A stretch of DNA of 32,032 bases from Agathobacter ruminis (GCF_002735305.1 NZ_PDYG01000037.1:1-32032), one strand, 5' to 3'; counted from the first letter of the stretch, positions 1-7,831 are shown. A program made the numbers and translations. Notes: a model not told the origin generated them from the sequence alone.

Positions 1-1
1 T

Positions 2-115
2 AAAGTGTTAAGCCAGTTGACTGAGGAATATCCACATGGCTGCAATGTGGGCAAATATTTAATGGTGGAGTCATGGCGTATGCTATGGCTCCATTTGAAG
101 TTAGGGATGGATTGA
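2..115 (+). CDS. 3' end of an unrecognised gene (partial)
   Basis: An open frame enters from the left edge and runs 37 codons to a TGA at 113-115. It reads KVLSQLTEEYPHGCN and ends WLHLKLGMD. I do not recognise the family. It may be the tail of a real gene cut by the window or gene debris like that seen further right. The stretch from 116 to about 230 shows no gene, ribosome site or clear hairpin. Confidence 0.25.
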   Translation, partial: KVLSQLTEEYPHGCNVGKYLMVESWRMLWLHLKLGMD

Positions 116-231
116 GAAGTGTCAAGAGAAATCAGTAGAATTGAACCAATGCTAGAGGAATTCAAGAGATTTCAGTAAGGCGGAAAACCTTGAAAATACG
201 GCATTTTGAAGATTTATCAAACGGATTTGCA

Positions 232-291
232 CCTTTTAAGGTGAACTACCCGATGAGATTAGAGCACTCTGCGTTATGCAGGGTGCTTTTT
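232..291 (+). terminator. Repeat D copy 1, ending in a terminator-like hairpin
   Basis: The 25 bases 232-256, beginning CCTTTTAAGGTGAACT, are identical to 5744-5768. They are followed in both places by GAGCACTCTGCGT. Here the tail folds as GCACTCTGC / GCAGGGTGC (264-272 with 278-286, one G-T pair) followed by five T, so it can act as a Rho-independent terminator. Both copies sit just upstream of the promoter of an ATP-binding-protein gene, which suggests a modular boundary insulating that gene from upstream transcription. Confidence 0.6.
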
Positions 292-300
292 GGCAGTAAT

Positions 301-415
301 TTGGAAGAAACGGTACTAAAAGTAGAAATAAATCTTGAAGAAACGGAATAATACCCTTGAAATATTGAAGAAATGGTACTATAATCCATTTATAAGTTTG
401 AAGAAATGGAACTAT
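301..415 (+). promoter_or_regulatory. Promoter covered by four iterated repeats (probable operator)
   Basis: A TTGAAA (357-362) and TATAAT (380-385) pair with 17-bp spacing forms a good sigma-A promoter for the ATPase at 435. Four direct copies of a TTGAAGAAAYGGWACTA-like motif start at 301, 335, 365 and 398, roughly every three helical turns. Copy 3 fills the spacer and touches the -10, copy 2 lies just upstream of the -35, and copy 4 covers the predicted transcription start. This is what an autoregulatory operator would look like; the binding protein is unknown. Confidence 0.65.
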
Positions 416-434
416 GTCGTTTTGAGGAGATAGT

Positions 435-1772
435 ATGTTTAAGAGAAAAGCTTTAGAAAAGCTAAAATATTGGAAAGAAAAAAAGGCACCAAAGTATTCT
501 GTGCTTCTGGAAGGAGCCAGGCGTGTTGGGAAATCGACAATTGCTGAAGAATTTGCAAAGCAGGAGTACAGGTCATATATAAAAGTGGATTTTGCTAACA
601 TAACACAGGATGTCCTTGATGTGTTCGATGACATAGCAAATCTGGATATTTTCTTTCTGAGATTGCAAACTGCAACGGGGATAACATTATATAAAAGAGA
701 ATCCGTCATTATATTTGATGAGATACAACTTATGCCAAAAGTACGTCAGGCTATAAAATACCTGGTTGCGGACGGAAGATATGACTATATTGAGACCGGT
801 TCTCTGATCAGTATAAAAAAGAATGTCAAGGATATAGTGCTTCCATCTGAGGAAATGAAAATACAGATATATCCGATGGATTATGAAGAATTTATGTGGG
901 CCATCGGAAATGATACTTATGGCGTATTGCGGGATTTATATAAGCTTGGAAAGCCGGTTGGAAATTCCTTAAACAGAAAGCTGATGCGGGATTTCAGAAT
1001 TTATATGGCGGTAGGTGGAATGCCTCAGGCTGTAGAAGCTTATGTGGAAGGCAGGAATTTTACAGAAATCGATGAAGTAAAGAGAAAAATCATAGATTTA
1101 TATAAAGACGATTTCTTCAAGATCGATGATACAGGACTGATTGGAAGAATGTATGATTCTGTTCCGACGCAGTTGGCAACGGATAAAAGAAGCTATGTTA
1201 TTTCGGCAGCTACAGGCAAAAAAAAGATTGATAAAGATTTAGAGCGTTTACATGATTTGCTGGATTCAAAGACGGTATTATCATGCCATAATGTCCTTAA
1301 TCCGAGTGTTGCTTTACCTCAAACGAGAGATGACGATACGTTCAAACTCTATTTGGCTGATACAGGGTTATTTACTACCATGATTTTCAGATCATCAGGA
1401 AAGACGGATGAAAATATTTATACGAAATTGTTGAGCAATTCACTTCCAGCAGATTTGGGTTATTTATATGAAAATGCAGTTGCTCAGATAATTGCCGGAT
1501 CGGATATAGATCTTTATTATCACACATGGGAGAAAGAAAACAGTTCCCACTACTATGAGGTTGACTTTTTGCTTGCTTCGAAAACAAAGATCGTTCCGAT
1601 TGAAGTTAAGTCATCCGGAATCGGTAAGCATGAATCAATTACAGAATTTCAGAAAAAGTATTCTAAGCATGTTTCGAAGGAAATATTGTTATCACAAAAA
1701 GATATAGGCAATAGTGAAATGCTGAAATTATATCCAATATATATGTTGCCATTTTTTATTGAAGACCTATGA
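435..1772 (+). CDS. AAA ATPase of the AAA_14 / DUF4143 type
   Basis: This 445-aa protein has the layout of the widespread prokaryotic ATPases with an N-terminal AAA_14 domain and a C-terminal DUF4143 nuclease-fold-like domain. A Walker A is visible as GARRVGKST near residue 27, a Walker B as VIIFDEIQLM near residue 91, and the usual ETGS motif near 120. The C-terminal part has the family's FKLYLADTGLF block, then EVDFLL and PIEVKSS, which resemble PD-(D/E)xK active-site strands. The ATG has a GAGGAG site eight bases upstream. Family members occur in accessory regions and their biological role is poorly known; no partner gene is evident here. The promoter carries four iterated repeats, suggesting tight self-control. 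Confidence 0.85.
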   Translation: MFKRKALEKLKYWKEKKAPKYSVLLEGARRVGKSTIAEEFAKQEYRSYIKVDFANITQDVLDVFDDIANLDIFFLRLQTATGITLYKRESVIIFDEIQLMPKVRQAIKYLVADGRYDYIETGSLISIKKNVKDIVLPSEEMKIQIYPMDYEEFMWAIGNDTYGVLRDLYKLGKPVGNSLNRKLMRDFRIYMAVGGMPQAVEAYVEGRNFTEIDEVKRKIIDLYKDDFFKIDDTGLIGRMYDSVPTQLATDKRSYVISAATGKKKIDKDLERLHDLLDSKTVLSCHNVLNPSVALPQTRDDDTFKLYLADTGLFTTMIFRSSGKTDENIYTKLLSNSLPADLGYLYENAVAQIIAGSDIDLYYHTWEKENSSHYYEVDFLLASKTKIVPIEVKSSGIGKHESITEFQKKYSKHVSKEILLSQKDIGNSEMLKLYPIYMLPFFIEDL

Positions 1773-1789
1773 AAGGACGAGAAAGAGTT

Positions 1790-1921
1790 ATGAGGTTGGC
1801 GGCTTATCAATTTGCCGAATGTGGTGATATTGCCGGTTCAGACAGAATCAATGTCAATGTGGTTTCGGAAGCTATAAAGGAGTTACAGAAACTGGCAGAC
1901 GAACTGGATAAGAATAAGTGA
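1790..1921 (+). pseudogene. Nitrilase-family N-terminal fragment (debris)
   Basis: This 43-codon frame begins MRLAAYQFAECGDIAGSDR, which matches the usual first strand of carbon-nitrogen hydrolases, then changes to a helical sequence and stops. The rest of a nitrilase is absent. A second tiny frame follows at 1926-2018 (30 codons, starting MLIYDFEKQELYFGEIG) that I cannot assign. The stretch 1773-2037 is best read as leftovers of genes lost by recombination. A complete nitrilase-like gene lies at 3948, but its start differs in sequence, so this is not a simple duplication. Confidence 0.4.
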
Positions 1922-2037
1922 GGGAATGCTCATATACGATTTTGAAAAACAGGAATTATACTTTGGCGAAATTGGGCGTAAGCGCTATTCGGGCCAATTG
2001 TCAGGATCTTCGACCTGAAGTTTATGGAGTTGAGAAA

Positions 2038-2589
2038 ATGAAAATTATTACGGATTATTCAGAGGTCGTGATAGAGACAAGTAATCTGATCATGAAAAAA
2101 GCTGTATTTGGTGACTGGGAGCAGCTGTACCGAAATATAACAAGCCGACCGGAGTCTGCCAAATATATGCTATGGAAGATCGATGATTCTGAGGAAGAAT
2201 CAAAGGACAGGATGCTTCGGACTCTTGATTTTCAAAGTAAAGAAAAGTACGCGCTTACCGTATATCTGAAAACGGAAAGCGGATTAGAGGCCATTGGATG
2301 GGCATCCATGCGTGAGGTCAATCCTGATGTATATGAGGATATGGGAATCGCCATTGGACCGGACTTTGTCGGAAAAGGATATGGAAAACAGATTCTAAAT
2401 GCATTGTGTGAAGAGGCAAGAAAACAGGGAGCAAAAGAATTTCACTGTAGTTATCGTGAAAAGAATCTGGCTTCAAAAAGATTGCAGGATGCATGTGGTT
2501 TTAAGTTTAACTATAAGTCTGAGGAGAAAATAGATCCAAGAACGGACGAAAAATACGTGGTGGTGAACACAAAAAAATATTTAATGTGA
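2038..2589 (+). CDS. GNAT N-acetyltransferase, RimJ/RimL-like
   Basis: The 183-aa protein shows the GNAT acetyl-CoA loop in IGPDFVGKGYGKQIL, followed by the usual helix and the CSYREKNLASKRLQDACGF block that places it near the RimJ/RimL group. These enzymes transfer an acetyl group from acetyl-CoA to an amine; the substrate cannot be read from sequence. I chose the ATG at 2038 because GGAG lies about ten bases upstream and the GNAT fold starts there. An open frame reaches back to 1918 but encodes nothing recognisable. The gene ends 10 bases before the deaminase, so the two may be cotranscribed. Confidence 0.75.
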   Translation: MKIITDYSEVVIETSNLIMKKAVFGDWEQLYRNITSRPESAKYMLWKIDDSEEESKDRMLRTLDFQSKEKYALTVYLKTESGLEAIGWASMREVNPDVYEDMGIAIGPDFVGKGYGKQILNALCEEARKQGAKEFHCSYREKNLASKRLQDACGFKFNYKSEEKIDPRTDEKYVVVNTKKYLM

Positions 2590-2599
2590 GACTGAAAAT

Positions 2600-3538
2600 A
2601 TGGATTTTATAGAAGCGCTAAAAATAGGAGACATGGAAGCAATCCGCAAATGCCCCAAGGCTGATCTGCACAACCATTTTGTGCTTGGAGGAAGCCGGAA
2701 ATATTTGCTTGAGCATTCCGGTCTGGATATTCGGCCGATTACCGAGCCTCTTAATTCTATGGATGAGATGCACGCATGGAACGGAGAGAACATAGGAAGT
2801 TTCTTTGATACGACTGAAGGTCGTAGAATGCTGATAAATGCTACCTTTACCCAGGCAAAAGAAGATGGTGTTACGATTCTTGAAATCGGTGAAGATGTTT
2901 GGGGGCTGGGTGCATTTTTCAATAACGACATCGATGAACTGGTGGATGCGTTTGAATCCGCTCATCGGGAAATTGCACCGGAGATAGAACTCAGGCTTCA
3001 GATTGGAATGTCGCGCCACTGTGATATTGCGTATTTAGAGGATTGCCTGTCTCATTTCTGGGGATGCAAAGCCTTTTATTCGATAGATTTATATGGAGAT
3101 GAGCTGGCGCAGCCCATAGAAAACTTTATCCCCATCTATAGACGGGCTAAGGCAGAAGGTTTGAGACTGAAAGCTCACGTTGGAGAATGGGGGACGGCGG
3201 AGGATGTACGCCGGGCTGTAGAATGTTTGGAACTTGATGAGGTCCAGCACGGGATCGCGGCGGTAAATGATCCTTCTGTAGTCCGTTTTCTGGCAGATCA
3301 TAAGATTCGGCTAAACATTACACCATCGAGCAACTATCTTCTTGGAAGGGTTAAAGACTTGAAGACTCACCCCATTGCTGAGCTTTATCATAGCGGTGTG
3401 GATGTAACCGTCAATTCAGATGATGTATTGATTTTTGATTCGGACGTATCCAAGGAATACCTCCGTTTATATCAGAGCGGATGTCTGACTGCGGAGGAAC
3501 TGGACAATATCAGAATCAATGGGTTAGATGCAAATTAA
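2600..3538 (+). CDS. Adenosine deaminase-family amidohydrolase, short C-terminus
   Basis: The 312-aa protein carries the full set of zinc and catalytic residues of the adenosine deaminase family: H24 and H26 in KADLHNHF, H193 and E196 in LKAHVGEWG, H217 in VQHGIAA, and D274-D275 in VNSDDVLIF. The expected reaction is hydrolytic deamination of adenosine or a related aminopurine in the cytoplasm. The motif order is normal, but the end (LDNIRINGLDAN) stops where typical members still have a last helix of about 15-25 residues. The sequence right after the stop joins a dispersed repeat, so the true end may have been lost by recombination. The ribosome site is weak, and translation may depend on the GNAT gene upstream. 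Confidence 0.82.
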   Translation: MDFIEALKIGDMEAIRKCPKADLHNHFVLGGSRKYLLEHSGLDIRPITEPLNSMDEMHAWNGENIGSFFDTTEGRRMLINATFTQAKEDGVTILEIGEDVWGLGAFFNNDIDELVDAFESAHREIAPEIELRLQIGMSRHCDIAYLEDCLSHFWGCKAFYSIDLYGDELAQPIENFIPIYRRAKAEGLRLKAHVGEWGTAEDVRRAVECLELDEVQHGIAAVNDPSVVRFLADHKIRLNITPSSNYLLGRVKDLKTHPIAELYHSGVDVTVNSDDVLIFDSDVSKEYLRLYQSGCLTAEELDNIRINGLDAN

Positions 3539-3580
3539 GGCATTTATACAAATGTCATACAAACGCTTATCTCCAGATGA

Positions 3581-3640
3581 CAGGAAAAGCTCGAGGCGCA
3601 AGTTCTGTAGATTTGCACCTTACTTGCCCCCCTTTTTAGT
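3581..3640 (+). repeat. Dispersed repeat R, copy 1 (half element)
   Basis: The core CAGGAAAAGCTCGAGGCGCA followed by AGTTCTGTAGATTTGCAC is shared with 5535-5580 and, in shortened form, with 11904-11926. After the core comes a C-rich arm and TTTTT. In copy 3 the core is the loop of a long hairpin; here the left arm is missing, so only half the element remains. The rest of 3539-3947 holds no large gene. It includes an extended -10-like TGATATAAA at 3762-3770 and a small frame at 3796. Confidence 0.6.
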
Positions 3641-3795
3641 AACCAATCAATCTGGACTCTAATACAACGTTACTTAAGCGCTCATCATAACAAATTAAAA
3701 AGGAAACATCGTTTTTTATTAATCAACTAACATAAATATTGAAAACTAACATTACATGTGTTGATATAAAATAAAAATGTTAGAAGGTGATTGGC

Positions 3796-3915
3796 ATGAA
3801 AAAACTGTTCGAGCAGGTATACGGACATAAACTGGATTCCTATCAAACTGCAATAAAAGCGAATGTCGTTTATGGCTTTGAAAAGATCAGTTTAAGTTGT
3901 ATTAGAAGGGATTAA
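3796..3915 (+). CDS. Small 39-aa protein, unknown
   Basis: The frame starts MKKLFEQVYGHKLDSYQTAI and ends LSCIRRD. It has a plausible AAGGTG ribosome site and an extended -10-like element about 30 bases upstream. I do not recognise it. Its abrupt end just before the nitrilase-like gene suggests either a small real protein or the truncated start of a lost gene; the latter fits the debris pattern of this region. Confidence 0.3.
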   Translation: MKKLFEQVYGHKLDSYQTAIKANVVYGFEKISLSCIRRD

Positions 3916-3947
3916 AAATCGTTTTAAGAAAGGAAATATAGGTCAAT

Positions 3948-4661
3948 ATGAGGATTGGCTTAGCATCTTACAGAGTTGAAAATAAGAATACGGAATTCAA
4001 TATCAGTCAGATTGAGCGTGCGATGAAAGAAGCCGAGGGCAAAGCTGATCTTCTTTGCTTTGGCGAGGCTGTTTTGCAAGGTTTCGATTCACTCGGCTGG
4101 AATTATAAAGAAGATAAAGAAATGGCGGTTAGCCTGAATTCTGAGACTATGGGCAGACTTAAAAAGCTGACCGTACAATACGGAATGGGAATAGCCTTTG
4201 GATATATCGAGAAGGCCGGTGAATTTTTGTATTCGTCGTATGTTGTTATAGACGCTGGAGAAATAGTCCATAACTACAGGCGTATCAGCCGTGGGTGGAA
4301 AGAGTATGACAGGGCAGACGACCATTACTGCGAGGGCTGTGATATAGAGGAGTTTTCATTTCGCGGCAAAAAGATAATGACCGGTCTCTGCGGAGATTTA
4401 TGGGATTATCCGGAGAAATTTAAGACAAAGAATCTGCTTCTTTGGCCTGTATATGTCAATTTCGATCTTGATGAATGGGAACAGGAGATCCTTGAATATG
4501 CAGAACAGGCTTCCTGTATTGCTGATGATACCTTGATGATCAACCCGATAGATAATGAACCTGTGAACCATGGCGGAGCGTTTTATTTTCACAAGGGGAA
4601 ACTGGTAGAAAGAAGCCCTTTTGAACAGGAGAGGGTTTTGATTATAGATATTGAAAAATAA
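3948..4661 (+). CDS. Nitrilase-like carbon-nitrogen hydrolase
   Basis: The 237-aa protein is a compact member of the nitrilase superfamily. The catalytic glutamate is E40 in LLCFGEAVLQGF and the nucleophile is C148 in MTGLCGDLWDY. The catalytic lysine is probably K118 in SRGWKEY, because the usual YRK position reads YRR here; this assignment is uncertain. The family hydrolyses amides or nitriles, often as small-molecule amidases, and the substrate cannot be told from sequence. It is 20-30 residues shorter than many relatives. The next gene's GGGAG-preceded ATG follows after 13 bases, so the two are probably one transcript. Confidence 0.78.
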   Translation: MRIGLASYRVENKNTEFNISQIERAMKEAEGKADLLCFGEAVLQGFDSLGWNYKEDKEMAVSLNSETMGRLKKLTVQYGMGIAFGYIEKAGEFLYSSYVVIDAGEIVHNYRRISRGWKEYDRADDHYCEGCDIEEFSFRGKKIMTGLCGDLWDYPEKFKTKNLLLWPVYVNFDLDEWEQEILEYAEQASCIADDTLMINPIDNEPVNHGGAFYFHKGKLVERSPFEQERVLIIDIEK

Positions 4662-4674
4662 TACGGGAGTAGAT

Positions 4675-5616
4675 ATGAGTGTTACAAATGTTACAGATGC
4701 TCTTGAGTATCAGGATTTTATAAATAGTTTTATAGATGATAAGAATTATTCCGATCCGCATCTGACCTCAAGAATAGAAGCCGGTGAAAGCCTTGATGAT
4801 ATGATAGCAAAGAAAGATCACCACTGCTTTGTGACGGATGATAGAGGGGAAATAACAGGCCTGTATATTCTTCTAATCATTCCGGAAGAAAAATACCTGG
4901 AGATGCTTATAGGGATAACAAGAAAAGGAAGCTCTGTAGAGGAATTGCTTTCTTTTTTGGAAAAGAACTACCCTGAATATGAAGCCGATTTCGTTTTCAA
5001 TCCTCGTAATCATCTGATCAAAAATAGCCTTGAGAAACGTGGCGCAAATTTTGATAAAGAACAGATCAAAATGGTTTATACGCATAAATTACCTGAATGT
5101 GAAACGGCGGGTATAGAACCACTTTCTGATGACTATACTGACCAGTATTTGGAAATGCACAGTAAAGATGTGTATTGGACCGGAGACAAAGTAATTAAGG
5201 CGCCGGACCGATTTAAGATTTTCATTGCGTTAGAAAATGGTATTGTAACTGGATACATTGATGTTACGCATTGTTTTGCGGAGAACGAGCCGTACGATAT
5301 TTTTGTCAAAAAGGAATATCGTGGAAAAGGATACGGAAGACAGCTGCTGGCTATGGCGTTACGGGAGAACGAACCTAAAGATATGATGTTGTTGGTAGAT
5401 TTTGATAATGTACCGGCTATCAACTTATATGAATCTATGGGGTTTGTGAAAAAAAGAAAACGGAAATTTACTGACAGCATATTGGCACAAAGAACAGGCG
5501 TCAAACGAGTAAAACAGTATAATCCTTTATTTAAGGGAAAAGCTCGAGGCGCAAGTCCTGTAGATTTGCATCTCGTTTGCACTTTTAAATCGGGTCTGAA
5601 AAAAAGAAAAGAATAG
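4675..5616 (+). CDS. GNAT-domain acetyltransferase with a repeat-derived tail
   Basis: The protein has a weakly conserved N-terminal half and a GNAT domain in the C-terminal half. The acetyl-CoA motif is VKKEYRGKGYGRQLL and the closing motif is INLYESMGF. GNAT proteins normally end within 10-20 residues of that motif; here about 50 more follow. Part of that tail, GKARGASPVDLHLVC, is the translation of dispersed repeat R, so the natural stop was replaced. I chose the ATG at 4675 (GGGAG seven bases upstream) rather than 4651, which overlaps the preceding stop. Substrate unknown. Confidence 0.72.
   Translation: MSVTNVTDALEYQDFINSFIDDKNYSDPHLTSRIEAGESLDDMIAKKDHHCFVTDDRGEITGLYILLIIPEEKYLEMLIGITRKGSSVEELLSFLEKNYPEYEADFVFNPRNHLIKNSLEKRGANFDKEQIKMVYTHKLPECETAGIEPLSDDYTDQYLEMHSKDVYWTGDKVIKAPDRFKIFIALENGIVTGYIDVTHCFAENEPYDIFVKKEYRGKGYGRQLLAMALRENEPKDMMLLVDFDNVPAINLYESMGFVKKRKRKFTDSILAQRTGVKRVKQYNPLFKGKARGASPVDLHLVCTFKSGLKKRKE
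5535..5580 (+). repeat. Dispersed repeat R, copy 2, inside a coding end
   Basis: The core GGGAAAAGCTCGAGGCGCAA, then GTCCTGTAGATTTGCA, differs from copy 1 at few positions. An 8-bp match CAAACGAG (upstream, about 5502) and CTCGTTTG (downstream) could be the base of the hairpin formed by a full element. It is translated in frame as the end of the GNAT protein. Confidence 0.6.
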
Positions 5617-5639
5617 CAGGTTAGAAGTTGATTTTTACT

Positions 5640-5678
5640 ATGATAAAGGTCTTATTCATCTGCCACGGCAGGATTTAA
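5640..5678 (+). pseudogene. Stub of a tyrosine phosphatase gene start; attachment-like site A
   Basis: Thirteen codons read MIKVLFICHGRI and stop. The first ten match the start of the intact phosphatase at 17153 (MVKVLFICHGNICRS). The 18 bases TATTCATCTGCCACGGCA at 5653-5670 are identical to 11702-11719 and differ at two positions from 17166-17183. Sequence similarity stops right after this core. That is the pattern left by site-specific insertion at the catalytic loop of the phosphatase gene. I see this as the left boundary of cassette 1. Confidence 0.75.
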
Positions 5679-5743
5679 TGCCAAAGCAAAGAATGGCGGA
5701 AATAAGCCATTTGTGGGCAGAGTAGTATCTGATTTATACGGGG

Positions 5744-5805
5744 CCTTTTAAGGTGAACTACCCGATGAATGATGAGAGCACTCTGCGTGATGTGAAGTGC
5801 TTTTT
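5744..5805 (+). terminator. Repeat D copy 2 with weak terminator hairpin
   Basis: This is the second copy of the repeat at 232. The first 25 bases are identical and GAGCACTCTGCGT is retained. The hairpin is shorter here, AGCACT / AGTGCT (5777-5782 with 5796-5801) around a 13-base loop, followed by T-rich sequence. It lies between site A and the promoter of the next gene and probably stops incoming transcription. Confidence 0.55.
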
Positions 5806-5816
5806 CTTTGGTTTGA

Positions 5817-5845
5817 TTGACAAAAACTTTGGATTTAAGTATAAT
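5817..5845 (+). promoter_or_regulatory. Consensus sigma-A promoter
   Basis: TTGACA at 5817-5822 and TATAAT at 5840-5845 are both perfect consensus boxes with 17-bp spacing. The gene's ATG is 25 bases downstream with GGAGGG between. Expression of the downstream gene should be strong unless repressed. Confidence 0.85.
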
Positions 5846-5870
5846 TTCTTTGGATTCGGAGGGCAAAACT

Positions 5871-7445
5871 ATGGATTACAGACAAATAAAAAAACAGGCA
5901 AACGAAATACTTAAGATCAAAACTGCAGAGTGTTCATATATAGAATACAAAGCATCAGAGCAGCAACTGGATAAAATATTGAAAACCATCTGTGCGTATG
6001 GAAATAACTATTACAACAATGATATTCAATATATTTTTATAGGTGTAGAAGAGGAAAACAATGAAGAACAGAAAGCTATCCCTGTGCTCCCGATTAAGGG
6101 GATTGCTGAAGGGAGACTGGAAAAATGTAAAAATACCATTAATGCACTGCGTTCCTTTTTATATCCCAATGTTACGTTTGAAGTAGTATCAAATGATCTT
6201 GATGGAATAAGTTATTTGCTTATTATTGTAAAGCGCCAGACGGGAGGCCCGTTTATGGTGGCTGAAAAAGCCGAAAAGGACAAAAAGATAAATCTTAAGC
6301 CGGGAAGATATGTGAGAATTGAAGCTGACACCCGTCTTGCGAGAGTAGACGAAGAATATGATCTGCTGCGAAAGTTTTCCAATTTTCATTATAGCTCGAT
6401 TGTAAGCCCCGGGGCATCGATTGATGATTTAAGTGCTGATTTACTCAGAGAATATTTTTCCAAGACAAGCTCAAGACAGATTAGTGATGGAATGGAAAAG
6501 AAAGAGCTGGCCAAGGCTTTGGACTTGCTTGATAAAAATGATCCTGCGGATCGACGCGTGAAAAACTATGCTGTCCTCATGTTTTCTGATCATCCAGAGG
6601 ATCGAATTCCATATGCATATACAGAATTGATTATTGATATGTTTGGGACTAAAAGAAAGATGGAATCCAAAGTATTTAAAGGTGCAGTTTGGAAACAGTA
6701 TTATGCTGCGTTGGAGTACATCAATAACAATTTCTTAAATGAATTGGTTATACGTGATGATGGCAACTCAGATAATCGTAAAATCGAGAACTTTGCGTTT
6801 ATTGCACTGGAAGAATTGCTTGCAAATGCCATTGTTCATAACAACTATGAAAATGGTAAGCCAATCCAAATATATGTGTCTGAAAAACAGATAAACATTG
6901 TGAATTATAACAAGCCGTTACCGCCTATACGCATAAGTGATCTGAATGAGAGAACGTTTTTTAACGAGCGAGACACGGAGAATCCTGAAATCAGGGATAT
7001 GTTTAAAGCATTAGGCATTATAGAATCTTTCGGAACAGGTATCGGGGAAGCCAAAAGATCAATGCGGAAAAATGGATCTCCGGATCTTTTCTATAAGACT
7101 TTTGATGTAAATGACAACGTTACTTCTGTGGTTATACCTGTAAATGAAGAATACTATGAAATAAAAAATGGCTCCAAACCAAAGAAAAAAGTTTGGATTG
7201 AGACTGAAACCAAAGATTTCAAGCAGAAAATCTTGGATTCGGGGTATACAAATAAAATAAAACAAAACGTATTGAAGTTATATGAGGAAATCGGGACAGA
7301 GGTTTTTGGGAATTCTCGAGTAGTCGAAATTCTGGGATGTTCGGAAGTGACAGCAACGTCCTATTTGAAAAGGATGAAGGATGAACTGAAGATCATTGTT
7401 CCGGTAGAAGGAATGGGAAAAGGGAAATATAAGTTTTCTGTATAA
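5871..7445 (+). CDS. AlbA_2 (Schlafen-type) / HATPase-like putative transcriptional regulator
   Basis: The 524-aa protein has the three-part layout of proteins often labelled RecG-related transcriptional regulators. Residues 10-150 form an AlbA_2/Schlafen-like nucleic-acid-binding domain (SYIEYKASEQQ start, then PGRYVRIE). A GHKL-type ATP-binding domain follows, with the N-box EELLANAIVHNNY near 312 and the G-box ESFGTGIGEAK near 385. The last 70 residues look like a winged helix (VVEILGCSEVTATSYLKRM). The ATG at 5871 has GGAGGG upstream; a longer frame begins inside the -35 box and cannot be translated from this promoter. Such proteins are frequent in accessory and defence-rich regions, with unsettled roles. 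Confidence 0.8.
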   Translation: MDYRQIKKQANEILKIKTAECSYIEYKASEQQLDKILKTICAYGNNYYNNDIQYIFIGVEEENNEEQKAIPVLPIKGIAEGRLEKCKNTINALRSFLYPNVTFEVVSNDLDGISYLLIIVKRQTGGPFMVAEKAEKDKKINLKPGRYVRIEADTRLARVDEEYDLLRKFSNFHYSSIVSPGASIDDLSADLLREYFSKTSSRQISDGMEKKELAKALDLLDKNDPADRRVKNYAVLMFSDHPEDRIPYAYTELIIDMFGTKRKMESKVFKGAVWKQYYAALEYINNNFLNELVIRDDGNSDNRKIENFAFIALEELLANAIVHNNYENGKPIQIYVSEKQINIVNYNKPLPPIRISDLNERTFFNERDTENPEIRDMFKALGIIESFGTGIGEAKRSMRKNGSPDLFYKTFDVNDNVTSVVIPVNEEYYEIKNGSKPKKKVWIETETKDFKQKILDSGYTNKIKQNVLKLYEEIGTEVFGNSRVVEILGCSEVTATSYLKRMKDELKIIVPVEGMGKGKYKFSV

Positions 7446-7462
7446 GTAATAGAAAAGGTTAT

Positions 7463-7831
7463 ATGGTGAAATTCTGCTGTTTAGTATCAGCTTCCGAGGA
7501 TACGATGATAAAGTCTGCCTTTAAGTATGTTGAGATGATATCTACGCCAGTAGACGAAGAGATTACTTCGGTAAAGATTGTTAATGAGCAACAGACTATG
7601 GCGATTAATGGTGAACCGGCATATGAAGTTTGGCTTACGAGAGCGATTATTTTCGAAGTAGGGGGCCGTGAGACATCTTTTGAGAAGGATACAGTTCCGT
7701 TTTCCGAGGAAATAACAATTCAGAGAGGATATGATTTGATTGATCAAATTTCTGGTAATGATGATTTCTTGGAAGCGTGGGATGAAGAGTATTCGCCGGC
7801 GTATAAAAGAGAAGTAGTTGTAGTAAAATGA
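7463..7831 (+). CDS. 122-aa protein of unknown function
   Basis: The protein is acidic, with no membrane segment or cysteine motif, and is likely cytoplasmic. It follows the AlbA_2 gene by 17 bases with an AAAGG ribosome site, so it is probably cotranscribed. It contains TIQRGYDLIDQISGNDDFLEAWDEEYSP in its C-terminal third, which I cannot assign to a family. The gap 7832-8085 to the next gene has no clear gene; a 25-codon frame at 7835 lacks a ribosome site. Confidence 0.6.
   Translation: MVKFCCLVSASEDTMIKSAFKYVEMISTPVDEEITSVKIVNEQQTMAINGEPAYEVWLTRAIIFEVGGRETSFEKDTVPFSEEITIQRGYDLIDQISGNDDFLEAWDEEYSPAYKREVVVVK

Noticed and set aside
301-415. CRISPR-like array
   Set aside because: Only four short, degenerate 17-bp repeats with 13-17 bp gaps, lying on a promoter, and no cas genes.
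236-709. A 157-codon minus-strand frame with repeated PFLQ units
   Set aside because: It runs antisense to the ATPase start and its repeats are the complement of the promoter iterons; there is no ribosome site.
4651-4674. Upstream ATG for the second GNAT protein
   Set aside because: It overlaps the previous stop and has no ribosome site; the ATG at 4675 has GGGAG at good spacing.
5817-5870. N-terminal extension of the AlbA_2 protein from a TTG
   Set aside because: That TTG is the first three bases of a perfect -35 box; GGAGGG precedes the ATG at 5871.
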